DNA of 64,000 bases from Halocatena marina (GTDB lineage Archaea; Halobacteriota; Halobacteria; Halobacteriales; Haloarculaceae), in the NCBI RefSeq assembly GCF_025913575.1, contig NZ_CP109785.1, forward strand, positions 3,162,001 to 3,226,000. The letters run 5' to 3'. A program made the position numbers and the translations under genes. Under the pieces are notes generated by a model. The model saw nothing but the letters and a program-made list of their open reading frames with translations. It searched no databases and had not been told where the DNA came from. Positions 1 through 8,888 of this stretch are shown piece after piece; positions within the stretch are counted from its first letter, which is position 1, and each line of letters begins with the position of its first letter.

Positions 1-493
1 CGAACTCGTCCTCGGCCATGCGAACGAACGACCGCTGGGTTTCACCCCAGTACTCGGGGTCCATCGTTCGAAATTCGTGCTCCCAGTCCTGAGAGAACCC
101 GAGATCGAGCATCGTATCGTACATTGCCTCGATCTGTTCTTCGGTGTGCTCGATACACAGCTCTCGGAACTCATCACGGGGAACGTCGGTGCGGTGAATG
201 TCGTGGTTCTCTTCGACTTTGACCTCCGTCGGGAGACCGTGACAGTCCCACCCCTGTGGGAAGAGAACGTCCTCACCACATAATCGATGATAGCGGGCCG
301 CAAAGTCCATATAACACCATCCGAGTGCATTCCCAATGTGAAAGTTCCCTGTTGGATAGGGTGGTGGGGTGTCGATGATGTACTCTGGACGCTCTTCACC
401 GTCGTGGTATCGGTAGACATCCGTCTCCTGCCACTGCTCGCGCCACTTCTGCTCAATGCTGTCTGGATCGTATTCGTCTTCTATTTCGGTCAT
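1..493 (-). CDS. valS: Valine--tRNA ligase, N-terminal part (cut by window edge)
   Basis: This is the N-terminal 164 or so residues of a class I aminoacyl-tRNA synthetase that charges tRNA-Val in the cytoplasm. The protein begins [17 protein letters not shown] and shortly after carries [14 protein letters not shown], the HIGH-type ATP-binding signature of the Rossmann catalytic domain in its archaeal ValRS form, followed by [16 protein letters not shown], typical of ValRS. The ATG at 491-493 is the only sensible start. The editing, KMSKS and anticodon-binding parts lie beyond position 1. Family knowledge separates it from IleRS and LeuRS by this HIGH context. The next gene upstream reads the same way, 330 bp away, so valS probably has its own promoter. 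Confidence 0.93.
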   Translation of the reverse strand, partial: MTEIEDEYDPDSIEQKWREQWQETDVYRYHDGEERPEYIIDTPPPYPTGNFHIGNALGWCYMDFAARYHRLCGEDVLFPQGWDCHGLPTEVKVEENHDIHRTDVPRDEFRELCIEHTEEQIEAMYDTMLDLGFSQDWEHEFRTMDPEYWGETQRSFVRMAEDEF

Positions 494-823
494 ATGTACG
501 AAAGGGGTCGACGGCCGGTGCCAACTGAACTGAAAAGAGTTTCAACTCGGCAGTATGCTTTCCGATTCTCTCGATTACATACGTACTACCGACGACCAGC
601 GCATATCTCTCCGTTGCACTGTTTCATGTATAAACGTTTGCGTCTCGCGTGGGGTTCTTAACGGACGAAAAGAGACCGATCTCGCCGATCGCCGATCGCC
701 AGCACATACGAATTCTTCCGTTATCGATAAGCGCCCATAGCTTGCTAACCAAGAGAGAAACAGAAAACAGCCAGTAGGCTCCGACTGCCAGACGTTGGGC
801 GTATGTGAGTGTTCAAACCGGTA
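494..823. other. Intergenic region upstream of valS
   Basis: These 330 bp hold no open frame with haloarchaeal coding character. The part nearest valS must carry its promoter; a pyrimidine-rich AT patch near 530-545 is the best but weak candidate. A short imperfect direct repeat of CGATCGC lies near 683-699. Nothing else is recognised. Confidence 0.5.
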
Positions 824-1060
824 TCAACGGAGTTTCTTCAGGAAGTCATTCATTGCAAGTGCGCCTTGGACCGCGTACGAGAATCGTTTGTACCGTGCGG
901 CGACCAGAGCAGTACCAAACAGGAGCAATGCACGTTCTGTGTTCTCGTTTTTCATTGCACGCCCAGCCTGTGCGAGCAACGACAGTATGTTCAACTTCGT
1001 GATCTCATCGTTGTCCAGCAGCCCGCTCATCGAGCCAATCAGAGTATTGGAACCGATCAT
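824..1060 (-). CDS. Small hypothetical protein (78 aa)
   Basis: Family not recognised. The 78-residue product has an amphipathic to hydrophobic middle with LNILSLLAQAGRAM and ALLLFGTALVAARY, and a basic end (NDFLKKLR). It could be a small membrane-associated or helical protein. The start at 1058-1060 is preceded about 30 nt upstream on the minus strand by a TATA-like ACTTATCC, the leaderless spacing usual in haloarchaea; a second Met eleven residues in is an alternative start. It lies downstream of the TetR-type gene on the same strand with a gap of under 80 bp, so the two may be cotranscribed. Confidence 0.55.
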   Translation of the reverse strand: MIGSNTLIGSMSGLLDNDEITKLNILSLLAQAGRAMKNENTERALLLFGTALVAARYKRFSYAVQGALAMNDFLKKLR

Positions 1061-1138
1061 GTATCAAAACATGTGCCAGTGTCGGATAAGTCCGTGGCGT
1101 GCGTGTGAAGGGAGCCCGGAAAATACGTTCCAAGCCGC

Positions 1139-1729
1139 TTACTCGTCTGCCTCGTCAGCGAGCACATGCTGATCGATGTGTTCAATGAGCAACTGCCGCG
1201 TGGTTTCGATTGGATAGCCAACGGTAACGTGTCGGATCTGTGCACCGTTAATGTGTGTTACGAGGAATTCGGCGGTCGCATCGGGATCAATCTCGTCTTT
1301 GAATACGCCACGATCGATTCCGTCATCGAGAAACGACCGGATTTTCCGGTAGATGAGCCGATCGAACTCGGTGAGTCGCTCGCGGTACGCGTCATCATAC
1401 GGAGCCTGCGCTTTGATTTCGAGAATTGCGGTCTGGAACTCCTGATGTGTGTCTTCATCGCGGGGGGTGAGCCGGTGTTCGATGAAGGAGGTGAGTTGCG
1501 TGGCCGGATCATCACCTTTTGCCTCACAAAGCTCCGCTTCGAACCGATCGTACAGATATTCGAGAAACGCGAGCAGCAGATCGTGTTTGGTCTCGTAGTG
1601 GTAGTGAAGTGCAGCTTTGCTCTTGGTCGATTCGTCCGCGATATCCTGCATCCGAAGCGAGGCGTATCCCTGCTTGCACAGCGCCCGATACGTCGCTCCC
1701 ATGAGTTCTTCCGTCGTTTCGTCGGTCAT
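1139..1729 (-). CDS. TetR/AcrR-family transcriptional regulator
   Basis: The 196-residue protein has the TetR layout: an N-terminal helix-turn-helix around residues 8-55 (GYASLRMQDIADESTKSKAALHYHYETK, shown here in part: LRMQDIADESTKSKAALHYH), followed by an all-helical ligand-binding and dimerisation domain to the C-terminus. Members bind palindromic operators as dimers and are released by a small ligand. It is divergent from an MFS exporter gene 208 bp away, and the gap holds an inverted repeat centred on CTAG and two copies of ATACTAAC. The usual inference is that it represses itself and the exporter. The ligand is unknown. Confidence 0.88.
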   Translation of the reverse strand: MTDETTEELMGATYRALCKQGYASLRMQDIADESTKSKAALHYHYETKHDLLLAFLEYLYDRFEAELCEAKGDDPATQLTSFIEHRLTPRDEDTHQEFQTAILEIKAQAPYDDAYRERLTEFDRLIYRKIRSFLDDGIDRGVFKDEIDPDATAEFLVTHINGAQIRHVTVGYPIETTRQLLIEHIDQHVLADEADE

Positions 1730-1739
1730 TGATGTAATA

Positions 1740-1815
1740 ATACTAACATACCAGCCAATCGATCCATAGATATACTAACGACGCAGCCAAGCTATATAGT
1801 AACTAACTAGTCAGT
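1740..1815. promoter_or_regulatory. Likely TetR operator region between the TetR and MFS genes
   Basis: A near-perfect 14-bp inverted repeat, ACTAACTAGTCAGT, lies at 1802-1815 (one mismatched pair). The octamer ATACTAAC occurs twice, at 1740-1747 and 1772-1779, 32 bp apart (three helical turns), and ACTAAC recurs inside the palindrome. A TATA-like GCTATATAGT sits at 1791-1800. The first copy is next to the TetR start codon. This arrangement suggests dimer binding over both promoters; binding itself is inferred. Confidence 0.5.
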
Positions 1816-1937
1816 CAGATAAATAGCTTTTGCTACCCCTATTCACAATAGCACGAACAGAAACACAGTTCACTAAATCCTATTACAGAAATGGCATTCT
1901 GCTAATGTTTTTCTCATGGTCACATCTTTGTGCGGTT

Positions 1938-3191
1938 ATGAGATCGGTGTTTCGGAACGCAACGTTCAGGCGGCTCTTTGTTGGACGGCTCATCACGAAT
2001 GCAGGGGATAGCCTCTACTACGTTGCAGCAATGTGGTTAGTCTACAATCTTGGTGGTTCAGCGTTCTATACGGGTCTTGCGGGCTTTTTGACGCTTACAC
2101 CACAAACGTTGCAGTTTCTCACGGGGCCGTTCGTCGACCGCTGGGATCTACGGCGACTTTTGGTTGGTACACAGGTGCTTCAGGGCGTGTGTGTCCTCAT
2201 CATTCCGTTGGCAGCGATGACTGGGATACTCTCGGTGACGGTCGTTCTCGTCGTGATGCCCGTCGTCGCTATGATGAACCAGTTTGTCTATCCAGCCCAG
2301 AATGCCGCATTACCTCGTATCGTCAATGAGGAGGAACTCGTCGACGCGAATTCGGCGTTCTCGTTCGCCTACCAAGGCGTCGATACGGCGTTCATATCAC
2401 TCGGTGGGGTACTCGTTGCACTCTTCGGTGCTGTTTCATTGTATATCATCGACTCGGTAACGTTTGCTATGACGGCCCTCATCTTCGCAACGACGCAGAT
2501 CCCCAGCACGCACACGAAGAATCAGACGGACGATGACCACGCGACATCGACACGCACAGATTACGTAGAGAAGCTTCGTGCGGGCATCGAGTACTTACGC
2601 GGGACAATTCTCGTTTTGATGCTCGGCGCGTCGGTGATCATCAACTTCATCATCGGTGCAATGATGGCCGTTCTCCCTGCGTTCGCGGCTTTGCGTGGCG
2701 GTTCCGAAACATACGGGATATTACTAGCTGCCATGACTGCTGGGATGTTAATCGGTGCCCTCGGTGCTTCGCAACTGAAACAGTTCTCGTTGAGCCGATT
2801 GACGATCGTTGGCTTCGGTTTCAGCGGTTTCGTGTGGATTGCTGCACTCTCCGCTCAGTGGCTTCCCGCTACAGTTGTCTTGTTCTGTCTTGCCTGGATT
2901 CCGGTTGGGGTAACCAACGTCATTTTCGCGGCACTCCGGCAGAGCTACGTCCCCGAACATCTCATCGGACGCGTGTCCTCGGTCACGGTCAGCGCTTCAG
3001 CAGCAGCGATGCCGGTCGGGTCGTTGCTCGGTGGGATTGCAGGCGATACGTACGGGAGCACCATCGTCGTGGCTACGACGAGTGCGGGCTTCCTGTTCGT
3101 CGCGCTGTACTGGCTCGCCCATCCCCTGTTACGCTACGTCCCCGCTGTCGAGGACCTCGATCCAACAGAGTATGGACTCAGACAGGCGTGA
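1938..3191 (+). CDS. MFS transporter, EntS-like drug or metabolite exporter
   Basis: A 417-residue, about 12-helix major facilitator of the MFS_3/EntS type in the cell membrane. The start chosen gives MRSVFRNATFRRLFVGRLI, followed by TNAGDSLYYVAAMWLVYNLG, matching the usual family N-terminus (short basic stretch, then helix 1 with N-x-G-D). A TTG-initiated extension from 1830 adds 36 unlike residues and is not favoured; an ATG at 1905 is possible. The loop after helix 2 carries GPFVDRWDLRRLL, the motif A region. Divergence from a TetR regulator suggests ligand-induced export. The substrate cannot be told. Confidence 0.88.
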   Translation: MRSVFRNATFRRLFVGRLITNAGDSLYYVAAMWLVYNLGGSAFYTGLAGFLTLTPQTLQFLTGPFVDRWDLRRLLVGTQVLQGVCVLIIPLAAMTGILSVTVVLVVMPVVAMMNQFVYPAQNAALPRIVNEEELVDANSAFSFAYQGVDTAFISLGGVLVALFGAVSLYIIDSVTFAMTALIFATTQIPSTHTKNQTDDDHATSTRTDYVEKLRAGIEYLRGTILVLMLGASVIINFIIGAMMAVLPAFAALRGGSETYGILLAAMTAGMLIGALGASQLKQFSLSRLTIVGFGFSGFVWIAALSAQWLPATVVLFCLAWIPVGVTNVIFAALRQSYVPEHLIGRVSSVTVSASAAAMPVGSLLGGIAGDTYGSTIVVATTSAGFLFVALYWLAHPLLRYVPAVEDLDPTEYGLRQA

Positions 3192-3493
3192 ATCTCTATC
3201 CCCGTCACGAGAACAGAGGCCGGGGGTATCTGATGGCAAAATCGATAACTTCTGATTCGTGTTTTTCACGTATGAAATTGCGAACAGTACGCCGAGATGA
3301 GATCGAATTGCCGTCTGCCGACTGTTGGCTTTTCCTCACAGAGGAGATGACAGCGCTCGATAAGTACTGAACAAAACCAGCAGACAGGCTACCCTGCATC
3401 GTCGAATCGTATTACGATCGAGCCACGGATCGAGCGCGCAGACAAGAAAACGAGGGTCGAAGCCTTTAATCGGGTTCTGCATCGAGAGTGAGT
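3192..3493. other. Intergenic region, no gene recognised
   Basis: About 300 bp between the MFS gene and the HAH_0734-type gene. Short open frames exist on both strands but none has a convincing start, promoter or amino-acid composition. An AT-rich patch near 3462-3475 is about 25 nt before the next gene's start and may be its TATA box. Confidence 0.5.
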
Positions 3494-3760
3494 ATGAAGA
3501 ACCTCATCATCGACGGCGATCCAGGAATCCGTAAGGATGCGATCATCGAATACGACGGAGAAGAGGTCGTCTGCTTCTCTGTCAATCGACAGGGCGACTG
3601 GCACGGTCCCGAACGAGTTCAGCTCTGGTGTACGATCGGTACCGAGGAAGAGCAGGAGACCTTCGAGCGCCGCGAGTACATTCCCATGTACCTCGAAACC
3701 GAACACACCGACGCCGAATCGATCACGGTGATCAGATCGGCCAGCGATCTCGCGGTCTAG
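3494..3760 (+). CDS. HAH_0734-type conserved haloarchaeal protein
   Basis: An 88-residue acidic protein, MKNLIIDGDPGIRKDAIIEY onward, with CFSVNRQGDWHGPERVQLWC and ending in a short beta-rich tail. This resembles the small conserved family named after Haloarcula HAH_0734, found as a single gene in many haloarchaea; the function is unknown. The ATG at 3494 is preferred over the GTG two codons upstream because the family begins MK. It has no obvious operon partner. Confidence 0.75.
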   Translation: MKNLIIDGDPGIRKDAIIEYDGEEVVCFSVNRQGDWHGPERVQLWCTIGTEEEQETFERREYIPMYLETEHTDAESITVIRSASDLAV

Positions 3761-3851
3761 AAACTGCAGTCGAGAACTGGATTCAGTGCACAAACTACGA
3801 CTCATCACCCGATACGAGTTGTAAACCGTCGGCACTGGCATCGCGTACACA

Positions 3852-3890
3852 GGTCCGCAGTCAGTGGACCGAGTGATCTCTGATCACTCG
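3852..3890. terminator. Two adjacent perfect hairpins
   Basis: GGTCC at 3852-3856 pairs with GGACC at 3866-3870. Directly after it, CGAGTGATC at 3870-3878 pairs perfectly with GATCACTCG at 3882-3890 across a 3-nt loop. They lie about 100 nt after the preceding stop codon and no T-run follows at once, so a palindromic protein-binding site is as likely as a terminator. Confidence 0.4.
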
Positions 3891-3924
3891 TATATGAGGT
3901 AGCGCACGCGTGGCTCCGCCCCTG

Positions 3925-4107
3925 TCACTCGTTTTGCGCTCTATCGACGATGCGCGTACTACTTTGATTGGTACGCTTCGTTCGATATCCGTAGATAGCA
4001 TTTGGATGGCCGTGAACGCCGATAGAACCGGGCGTCACGACAGCTAACAAACTAAATAATACGACGACACTAATAGACACAGTTCTCAATGTTGACGTGC
4101 TTACCAT
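3925..4107 (-). CDS. Possible small secreted peptide (60 aa)
   Basis: The 60-residue frame begins MVSTSTLRTVSISVVVLFSL and continues with a further hydrophobic run ending near PGSIGVHG, so it looks like a signal peptide or single membrane anchor with a short basic tail. An AT-rich stretch lies about 25 nt upstream on the minus strand. No family is recognised and the tail looks low in information, so it may be a chance frame. Confidence 0.3.
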   Translation of the reverse strand: MVSTSTLRTVSISVVVLFSLLAVVTPGSIGVHGHPNAIYGYRTKRTNQSSTRIVDRAQNE

Positions 4108-4398
4108 ACGATTACCTACATATTACTTTTGATTGTTATGTACTGTCCAGTGATACTGTATAGGATCCTTACCTACTATAGTGATACGAAAAATACGTGT
4201 CCGTTGCCAATATGACGGCGTGTTGAATTCGTACAGTCAATGTGTTCCGAGAATAAAGCGACCGTCCACAGACGACTGCGTCGGGAAGATCGAAGACAAA
4301 GATAGCGGACAGAGTTCATCACTGGCAATAAATTTTATAGTTTTGATATATTTCCCGAAATCCAATACGTTTTTCTAACAGTAATATAATATATCTGT

Positions 4399-4881
4399 AT
4401 GGTTCGTCCATTTATCGAATCATCCTCCAGCGCGATACTCAGATGGCGACAGCGACTGCTTCGAACGCTCATCCACACAGGCCGTCATGATTTGGTGCTC
4501 TCGGTGGGGATGACGACCGCCCTCCTGATTCCGCTACTGGCCAAACCAGTGGCTGCCCAAGTTGGCGTCTCAGAAGCCGGCCAAGTGCTGTGTTCTGGAT
4601 CGTTCAACATCGCTCAGATCCTAACGGTCGGATTAGGGCTGCTGTCGATGTATTTCATCTTCAAGGGTCTCATACGGATGATGCAAGGGCTCGACAACGC
4701 CGGTGCAACGACACTCTCGGTCCCAGAGATCGAAGACGAAGTCTACGATACCCCCCAAGAGTACGGACACCAGCAAGCGCGAGGGGGAATCTACTCAATC
4801 GCTGCGGCCCTTCTTCCTTCGATCGTTCCCGCATTTCTCGCCGTTGCCGGGATTGACGTCATCGCCTGCCTCTTTCCGTGA
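4399..4881 (+). CDS. Small membrane protein with VirB2-like topology
   Basis: The 160-residue product has a basic N-terminus, a hydrophobic stretch at about 33-53 ending in KPVAAQ that looks like a cleavable signal, a second helix at about 68-92, a polar acidic loop (SVPEIEDEVYDTPQEYG) and a last helix at about 132-157. One Cys lies just after the presumed signal (VLCSG) and another near the end (IACLFP). Signal plus two helices separated by a hydrophilic loop is the layout of VirB2/TrbC pilins and of small membrane proteins of haloarchaeal integrative elements. No secretion ATPase lies nearby, so the role is open. Its AT-rich promoter and orphan setting suggest transfer. Confidence 0.6.
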   Translation: MVRPFIESSSSAILRWRQRLLRTLIHTGRHDLVLSVGMTTALLIPLLAKPVAAQVGVSEAGQVLCSGSFNIAQILTVGLGLLSMYFIFKGLIRMMQGLDNAGATTLSVPEIEDEVYDTPQEYGHQQARGGIYSIAAALLPSIVPAFLAVAGIDVIACLFP

Positions 4882-5731
4882 ACCACAGAACAGACACCGA
4901 CAGCAGATAGAATCCTCACGCGCGCTTGGAACGGATATGTTCACTCCACCATCGCTTCTCATTGTCTCGTCTTGAGCAGCGCTGATCGGATCATCATTAC
5001 TGACGCCGTATAAGACGCCATTGAACATTCACAATTTTTGTCATCTATAGATCACAGTCGACATCCGTAAGAACGGTACCCCGAGGAAGGGGCCGCCACG
5101 CAGCCTGCGAAGTGATGGTCGACTACACAGCTGGATGGGAATGGGTAGTGAGGTGGCGGCCCACAGCTCGCAACTCGATCGATTGTCGCCCGACCGGCGA
5201 CAGAAGGTTCTATTATCGGGGATACAAAAGTTGTTCGGGAGTCTCTAATCCTGCTTTGATCGCCACTGTTGGTTTTTCAACTCTCTCCTGATCGCTGCGT
5301 CTCTACAGCCGACGAAACGGCTGTCAGGTCTCGGTAGTGATGAATACGAAACCAGTCGCGTACCGATGTACTGACATACGATTGATAAAACTAGAGTCAT
5401 TGTCATGAAGGAAAGTTATACATAATTAAGTTACCCGAGCAGAGAGATCGGATCGATCCGTCGTTACGGAATATTACTACCTCCATAATCAGGATTAAGG
5501 GGTGTCTATCGAGAGTGGAAAACGCACTGCTGAGGAAGAATGCGGGCTAATCATCCAATATAGTCAGAATTGAAGGGTCAGCGTATTCAGACATGTATCG
5601 GTGTTGTAGAGACGAATTTCGATCGTCTATGACTCTGATAGCTATCGAAACGGTTTGCAACGAAGGATCGACAGTGCAACAGAACGGAACGACTTGACGG
5701 CTTTAATAGCTAACCCCGGGGCAGTATTCAT
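4882..5731. other. 850-bp region without protein genes
   Basis: No convincing coding frame exists here. The segment 5054-5324 holds several strong stem-loops, described separately. The rest is AT-rich and interrupted by stops in all frames. A TATA-like CTTTAATAG at about 5700 is 32 nt before the glycosyltransferase start. The stretch may be an undescribed RNA locus or the remains of an inserted element. Confidence 0.55.
5054..5324. ncRNA. Candidate structured RNA or cluster of palindromes
   Basis: Perfect complementary arms: CCGT/ACGG with a 4-nt loop near 5065-5076; CCCC-GAGGAA-GGGG just after; GGGCCGCCAC at 5090-5099 with GTGGCGGCCC at 5153-5162 (10 bp enclosing 53 nt); TGTCGCC/GGCGACA with a 5-nt loop at about 5184-5202; ACAGCCG/CGGCTGT with a 6-nt loop at 5305-5324. 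GTCGAC occurs twice. The segment is much GC-richer than its flanks. Strand cannot be decided from palindromes. No known RNA family is recognised. Confidence 0.4.
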
Positions 5732-7099
5732 ATGGAAGTTAAAACGGTCGAGGAGACGTCGTTATCCTTAAGGAAGATAACGACACATGCGACAATAGCT
5801 GGTATTCTCGTCATCGGATTTTTGATGCCCTCCTTTTTCATAGAGGGGTACGGGAGTATCCTCAACACAGTATTACTGATTGTGTTAGTTGGACTTGTAG
5901 GACGAACACTGCTGTCGGCATTGCTAGCGTTCTCACGGAGAGACCCACCGGAAATCGATGACGACGAGACACTCCCAACAGTGTCGGTCGTGATTCCGGC
6001 ATACAACGAAGCACCGGTGCTTCCTGATACGATCGAGGCTTGCAAGCGCGTTGACTATCCTGCCGAAAAGCTTGAAGTCGTGCTCTGTTATGAAGCAAGT
6101 TCGACAGATCGAACCGCCGAGATCGCAATGGAGGCGGCTGCCGACGACTCCCGATTCAAAGCTGTCGAACGCGACGAACCAGGCGGTGGGAAGGCCAAGG
6201 CGACGAACTACGCGCTCAAATACGCCACGGGCGACATCATTGCGAGTATCGACGCCGATCATCAGTTCAAGCCGAACGCAATTCGGCGCGCTGTGGCGTG
6301 GTTCCTCTCGGATGAGGACACGTGGTGTGTGAAGGGTCGATGTTACGGCGACAACCCAACCGATACGCTACTGTCGCTACATGCGACCGTAGAGCGACAC
6401 ATCGTCGAAAAGGCAGACTTGTTCGCCCGCGAAGTGATGGGCGGATTCACCATCTTCGGCGGTGGGCAGGCCTTCTTCCGAAAAGAAGTTTTCGAGGAGC
6501 TCGGCGAATTCGACGAGGAAATTTTGGTCGAAGACATCGACATGTCCTCGAAGATCCACACGGTCGGAAAAGAAGTCCATGTGGACCCGCAGGTTATCAC
6601 CTATGAAGAGAATCCAGCAACGCTATCAGCGTGGTGGAACCAGCGAAAACGCTGGGCGCGCGGATGGATGCAGGTTGCAGTACGGTACCTCCCAATCCTG
6701 CCGCGAGAACGTTCGGTGACAACCCGAAAGAAAATCGACGCAGTGTATACGTTCGTGTACGCGATCGTACCAGTCTTCTTTATTCTCATCTTCCCGATGC
6801 CGCTACTCGATCTCTTCGCGAACGTCTCTATCTCGACGCTCATTCCAAACGGATGGATGCTGTGGACGTTCGTGTCCATCTCCCCAATTATCGTGTCGTA
6901 TCTCGTCTTCATTCAGGACTGGATGGATGGGGAGAGTCACCACTGGACTGAGTATCTCGCAGCACTCACACTCTGGCCGTACCTCGTCTTCCAGACCGTC
7001 GTGTTTGTCGCCGCGTTTATCGATGAATTCATCCTCGATAAGGAGAGTATCTACGTGACGACCTCGCGTACCGGTCAAAAACAAGGCCAAGTTCGTTAA
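5732..7099 (+). CDS. Processive GT2 glycosyltransferase (cellulose/hyaluronan-synthase type)
   Basis: This 455-residue membrane enzyme should polymerise or transfer sugars from a nucleotide sugar and pass the product through the membrane. Two N-terminal helices (about 20-65) precede a GT-A domain starting VSVVIPAYNE (84-93). Donor and metal binding is by DAD at 174-176, the base region by VEDID at 266-270, and the acceptor/processivity motif QRKRW at 304-308. Three or four helices follow to residue 432. This motif set is known from processive beta-glycosyltransferases. It opens a run of glycan genes reaching 12822; a TATA-like box lies 32 nt upstream. The sugar is unknown. Confidence 0.88.
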   Translation: MEVKTVEETSLSLRKITTHATIAGILVIGFLMPSFFIEGYGSILNTVLLIVLVGLVGRTLLSALLAFSRRDPPEIDDDETLPTVSVVIPAYNEAPVLPDTIEACKRVDYPAEKLEVVLCYEASSTDRTAEIAMEAAADDSRFKAVERDEPGGGKAKATNYALKYATGDIIASIDADHQFKPNAIRRAVAWFLSDEDTWCVKGRCYGDNPTDTLLSLHATVERHIVEKADLFAREVMGGFTIFGGGQAFFRKEVFEELGEFDEEILVEDIDMSSKIHTVGKEVHVDPQVITYEENPATLSAWWNQRKRWARGWMQVAVRYLPILPRERSVTTRKKIDAVYTFVYAIVPVFFILIFPMPLLDLFANVSISTLIPNGWMLWTFVSISPIIVSYLVFIQDWMDGESHHWTEYLAALTLWPYLVFQTVVFVAAFIDEFILDKESIYVTTSRTGQKQGQVR

Positions 7100-7142
7100 C
7101 GGCCAACTCGAAAGAGACAATGGAAACACACGAGCAACTCAT

Positions 7143-8888
7143 ATGAACTTACGGGGGATTACGGATCGAAGCCGCCTGAGCTGGGACTATATCTGGCTCG
7201 CAATCGCGCTCAGTGTCGGTGGCGTAGTATATATCGCGTATCTCAATACACACACGCACCCCGCTTACGAAGGTGGATTGTATCTTCAGATTGCTGAGGA
7301 AATCATTCAGAGCAACTACGGGTTCCCAAAACACATACCGTACTATCACGAGGGTGGAATTCCATTCGCGTATCCACCCCTCATGTTTTACGTCATCGCT
7401 TTTATAACTGATTTTACAAGTATTGATCCTGTTTCGTTGGAACTCTACATTCCTGGACTGGTAACGATCGCGTATCTAATTCCATATTATTTCATTGCCA
7501 AAGATCTGTTAGGAACTTCACGAAAAGCGGGTATCGCATCGATCTTTTTCGCCGTAACGCCGCTGGTTCTTCGGTGGCACATTTCGGCCGGAGGAATCGT
7601 CAGGGGAGTCGCAATGTTGTTCACACTGCTCGGCATCTATGCTGGTCTGAAGATCTTTCGAACGGGAAGCAGATGGTGGCTGCTTCCCGGAACAGTGTTG
7701 TTCACGCTGACGATGCTCACCCATCCGGTTTACACGGTGTTCTATGGTGGGACCTATCTCCTCTTGTTCGCATACTACAACCAGACCCCACGTGGATTTG
7801 TGAACGGGGCCATTGTAGCCATTGGTGGCGTCGTGCTCACTGTGCCATGGTGGTTCCAGATCGCTACCACACACGGACTCGACATCTATCTCACTGCGAG
7901 CGGGACCCATACAGGTCTCACTGGTGGAGTAGACAGAATCCTATCACAGTTCATCTATCCGCTCTGGGACATGAACATGGTCACACCGTTTTATGTCGCT
8001 GCGTTCGCGGGCGGTATCTACGCCACGCTCCGACGGCGGTACTTCCTCCCGGTATGGTTGGTGCTCGCCAGCTACGTTATCGGGAAAGACCGGTTCACAT
8101 TTGTGGCTGGATCGATGCTGAGCGCGATCCTCGTCGTGGAAGTCATCATCCCGGCTGTATCGACTATCGATATCAACCTCGAATTCGATCCCTCGACTAA
8201 CCGCCGAAAGGTCATCCCCGCTGTGCTCGCATTTATCTTCGTTCTCGGTGCAATCGGAACAGGTGTCGCGTTCGCTGGGAGTGAACTGAACACCGCCCAC
8301 ACCGGTAGTAGTACACAACCACAGACCGTTGATAATCGCGATCTGCAAGCGATGGAGTGGGTCAAAAGCAACACCAGCCCAGAGGCTAATTTCGTCGTTC
8401 TCAGCGATGCAGCCGAATGGGTGCCGTACTACACGGAGCGGACAGTCATCGTAAGCCCGTGGGGAGCAGAATGGACTTCAACAGCCGGATACTACGAAGA
8501 GTACGAACTCTACAGAAACCTCGGCACCTGCTCGAATATCGATTGCTTAGAAGTTCTGCTTGGTGTCTCGCAACGCCAACCCGATTACTTGTACATCTCC
8601 AATGAAGTGTATACCGTCCACGGAGACGAACGCACACCCCGTATGGAGATGATCCATTCAATGACGGTCTCTGATCAGTACGAACTACAGTATAAAAATC
8701 GTGGTGTAGTGGTCTTCAAACTAACCGATCAGCCAAAAGACATACAGAACGCCCAGAGCACGCAATCCACACAGAACGCACAGGACAGGCAAAAACAAGA
8801 GCGAGAGCAAGAGCAGAATACAACTGCCAACAAGACCGAGACCTCCACAAGCGTCGGTTTTTCAGGGCACGCGTCGGACCTCTCATAG
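7143..8888 (+). CDS. Polytopic membrane protein, probable GT-C glycosyltransferase
   Basis: A 581-residue protein with about ten membrane helices to residue 380, then a globular extracytoplasmic domain (residues about 390-535) and a Gln/Glu/Asn/Thr-rich tail of about 45 residues. Layout and short motifs such as HPAYEGGLYLQIAEEI and FAYPPLMFYV between helices 1 and 2 recall GT39/GT-C enzymes that use polyprenyl-phosphate sugars. It follows the GT2 synthase by 43 bp on the same strand, so the two are probably one operon. The tail is compositionally unlike the rest. The family assignment is by topology, so moderate. Confidence 0.68.
   Translation: MNLRGITDRSRLSWDYIWLAIALSVGGVVYIAYLNTHTHPAYEGGLYLQIAEEIIQSNYGFPKHIPYYHEGGIPFAYPPLMFYVIAFITDFTSIDPVSLELYIPGLVTIAYLIPYYFIAKDLLGTSRKAGIASIFFAVTPLVLRWHISAGGIVRGVAMLFTLLGIYAGLKIFRTGSRWWLLPGTVLFTLTMLTHPVYTVFYGGTYLLLFAYYNQTPRGFVNGAIVAIGGVVLTVPWWFQIATTHGLDIYLTASGTHTGLTGGVDRILSQFIYPLWDMNMVTPFYVAAFAGGIYATLRRRYFLPVWLVLASYVIGKDRFTFVAGSMLSAILVVEVIIPAVSTIDINLEFDPSTNRRKVIPAVLAFIFVLGAIGTGVAFAGSELNTAHTGSSTQPQTVDNRDLQAMEWVKSNTSPEANFVVLSDAAEWVPYYTERTVIVSPWGAEWTSTAGYYEEYELYRNLGTCSNIDCLEVLLGVSQRQPDYLYISNEVYTVHGDERTPRMEMIHSMTVSDQYELQYKNRGVVVFKLTDQPKDIQNAQSTQSTQNAQDRQKQEREQEQNTTANKTETSTSVGFSGHASDLS

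Larger units (their letters stand above)
3761..4398. other. Gene-poor stretch before the small membrane protein
   Basis: These 640 bp contain the paired hairpins at 3852-3890 and the doubtful secreted peptide at 3925-4107. The last 60 bp are very AT-rich, with TTTTATAG near 4334 and ATAATATAATATATC at about 4382-4396, a strong promoter-like region for the gene at 4399. No other gene is seen. Confidence 0.5.

Noticed and set aside
3205..3399. 64-codon minus-strand frame after the MFS gene
   Set aside because: No promoter, family or natural composition; Ser/Arg-rich like noncoding frames.
5080..5215. Fragments resembling RNase P RNA conserved regions (GAGGAA and ACAGAA)
   Set aside because: The distance is only about 130 nt, the other conserved regions are missing or in the wrong order, and haloarchaeal RNase P RNA is several hundred nucleotides long.
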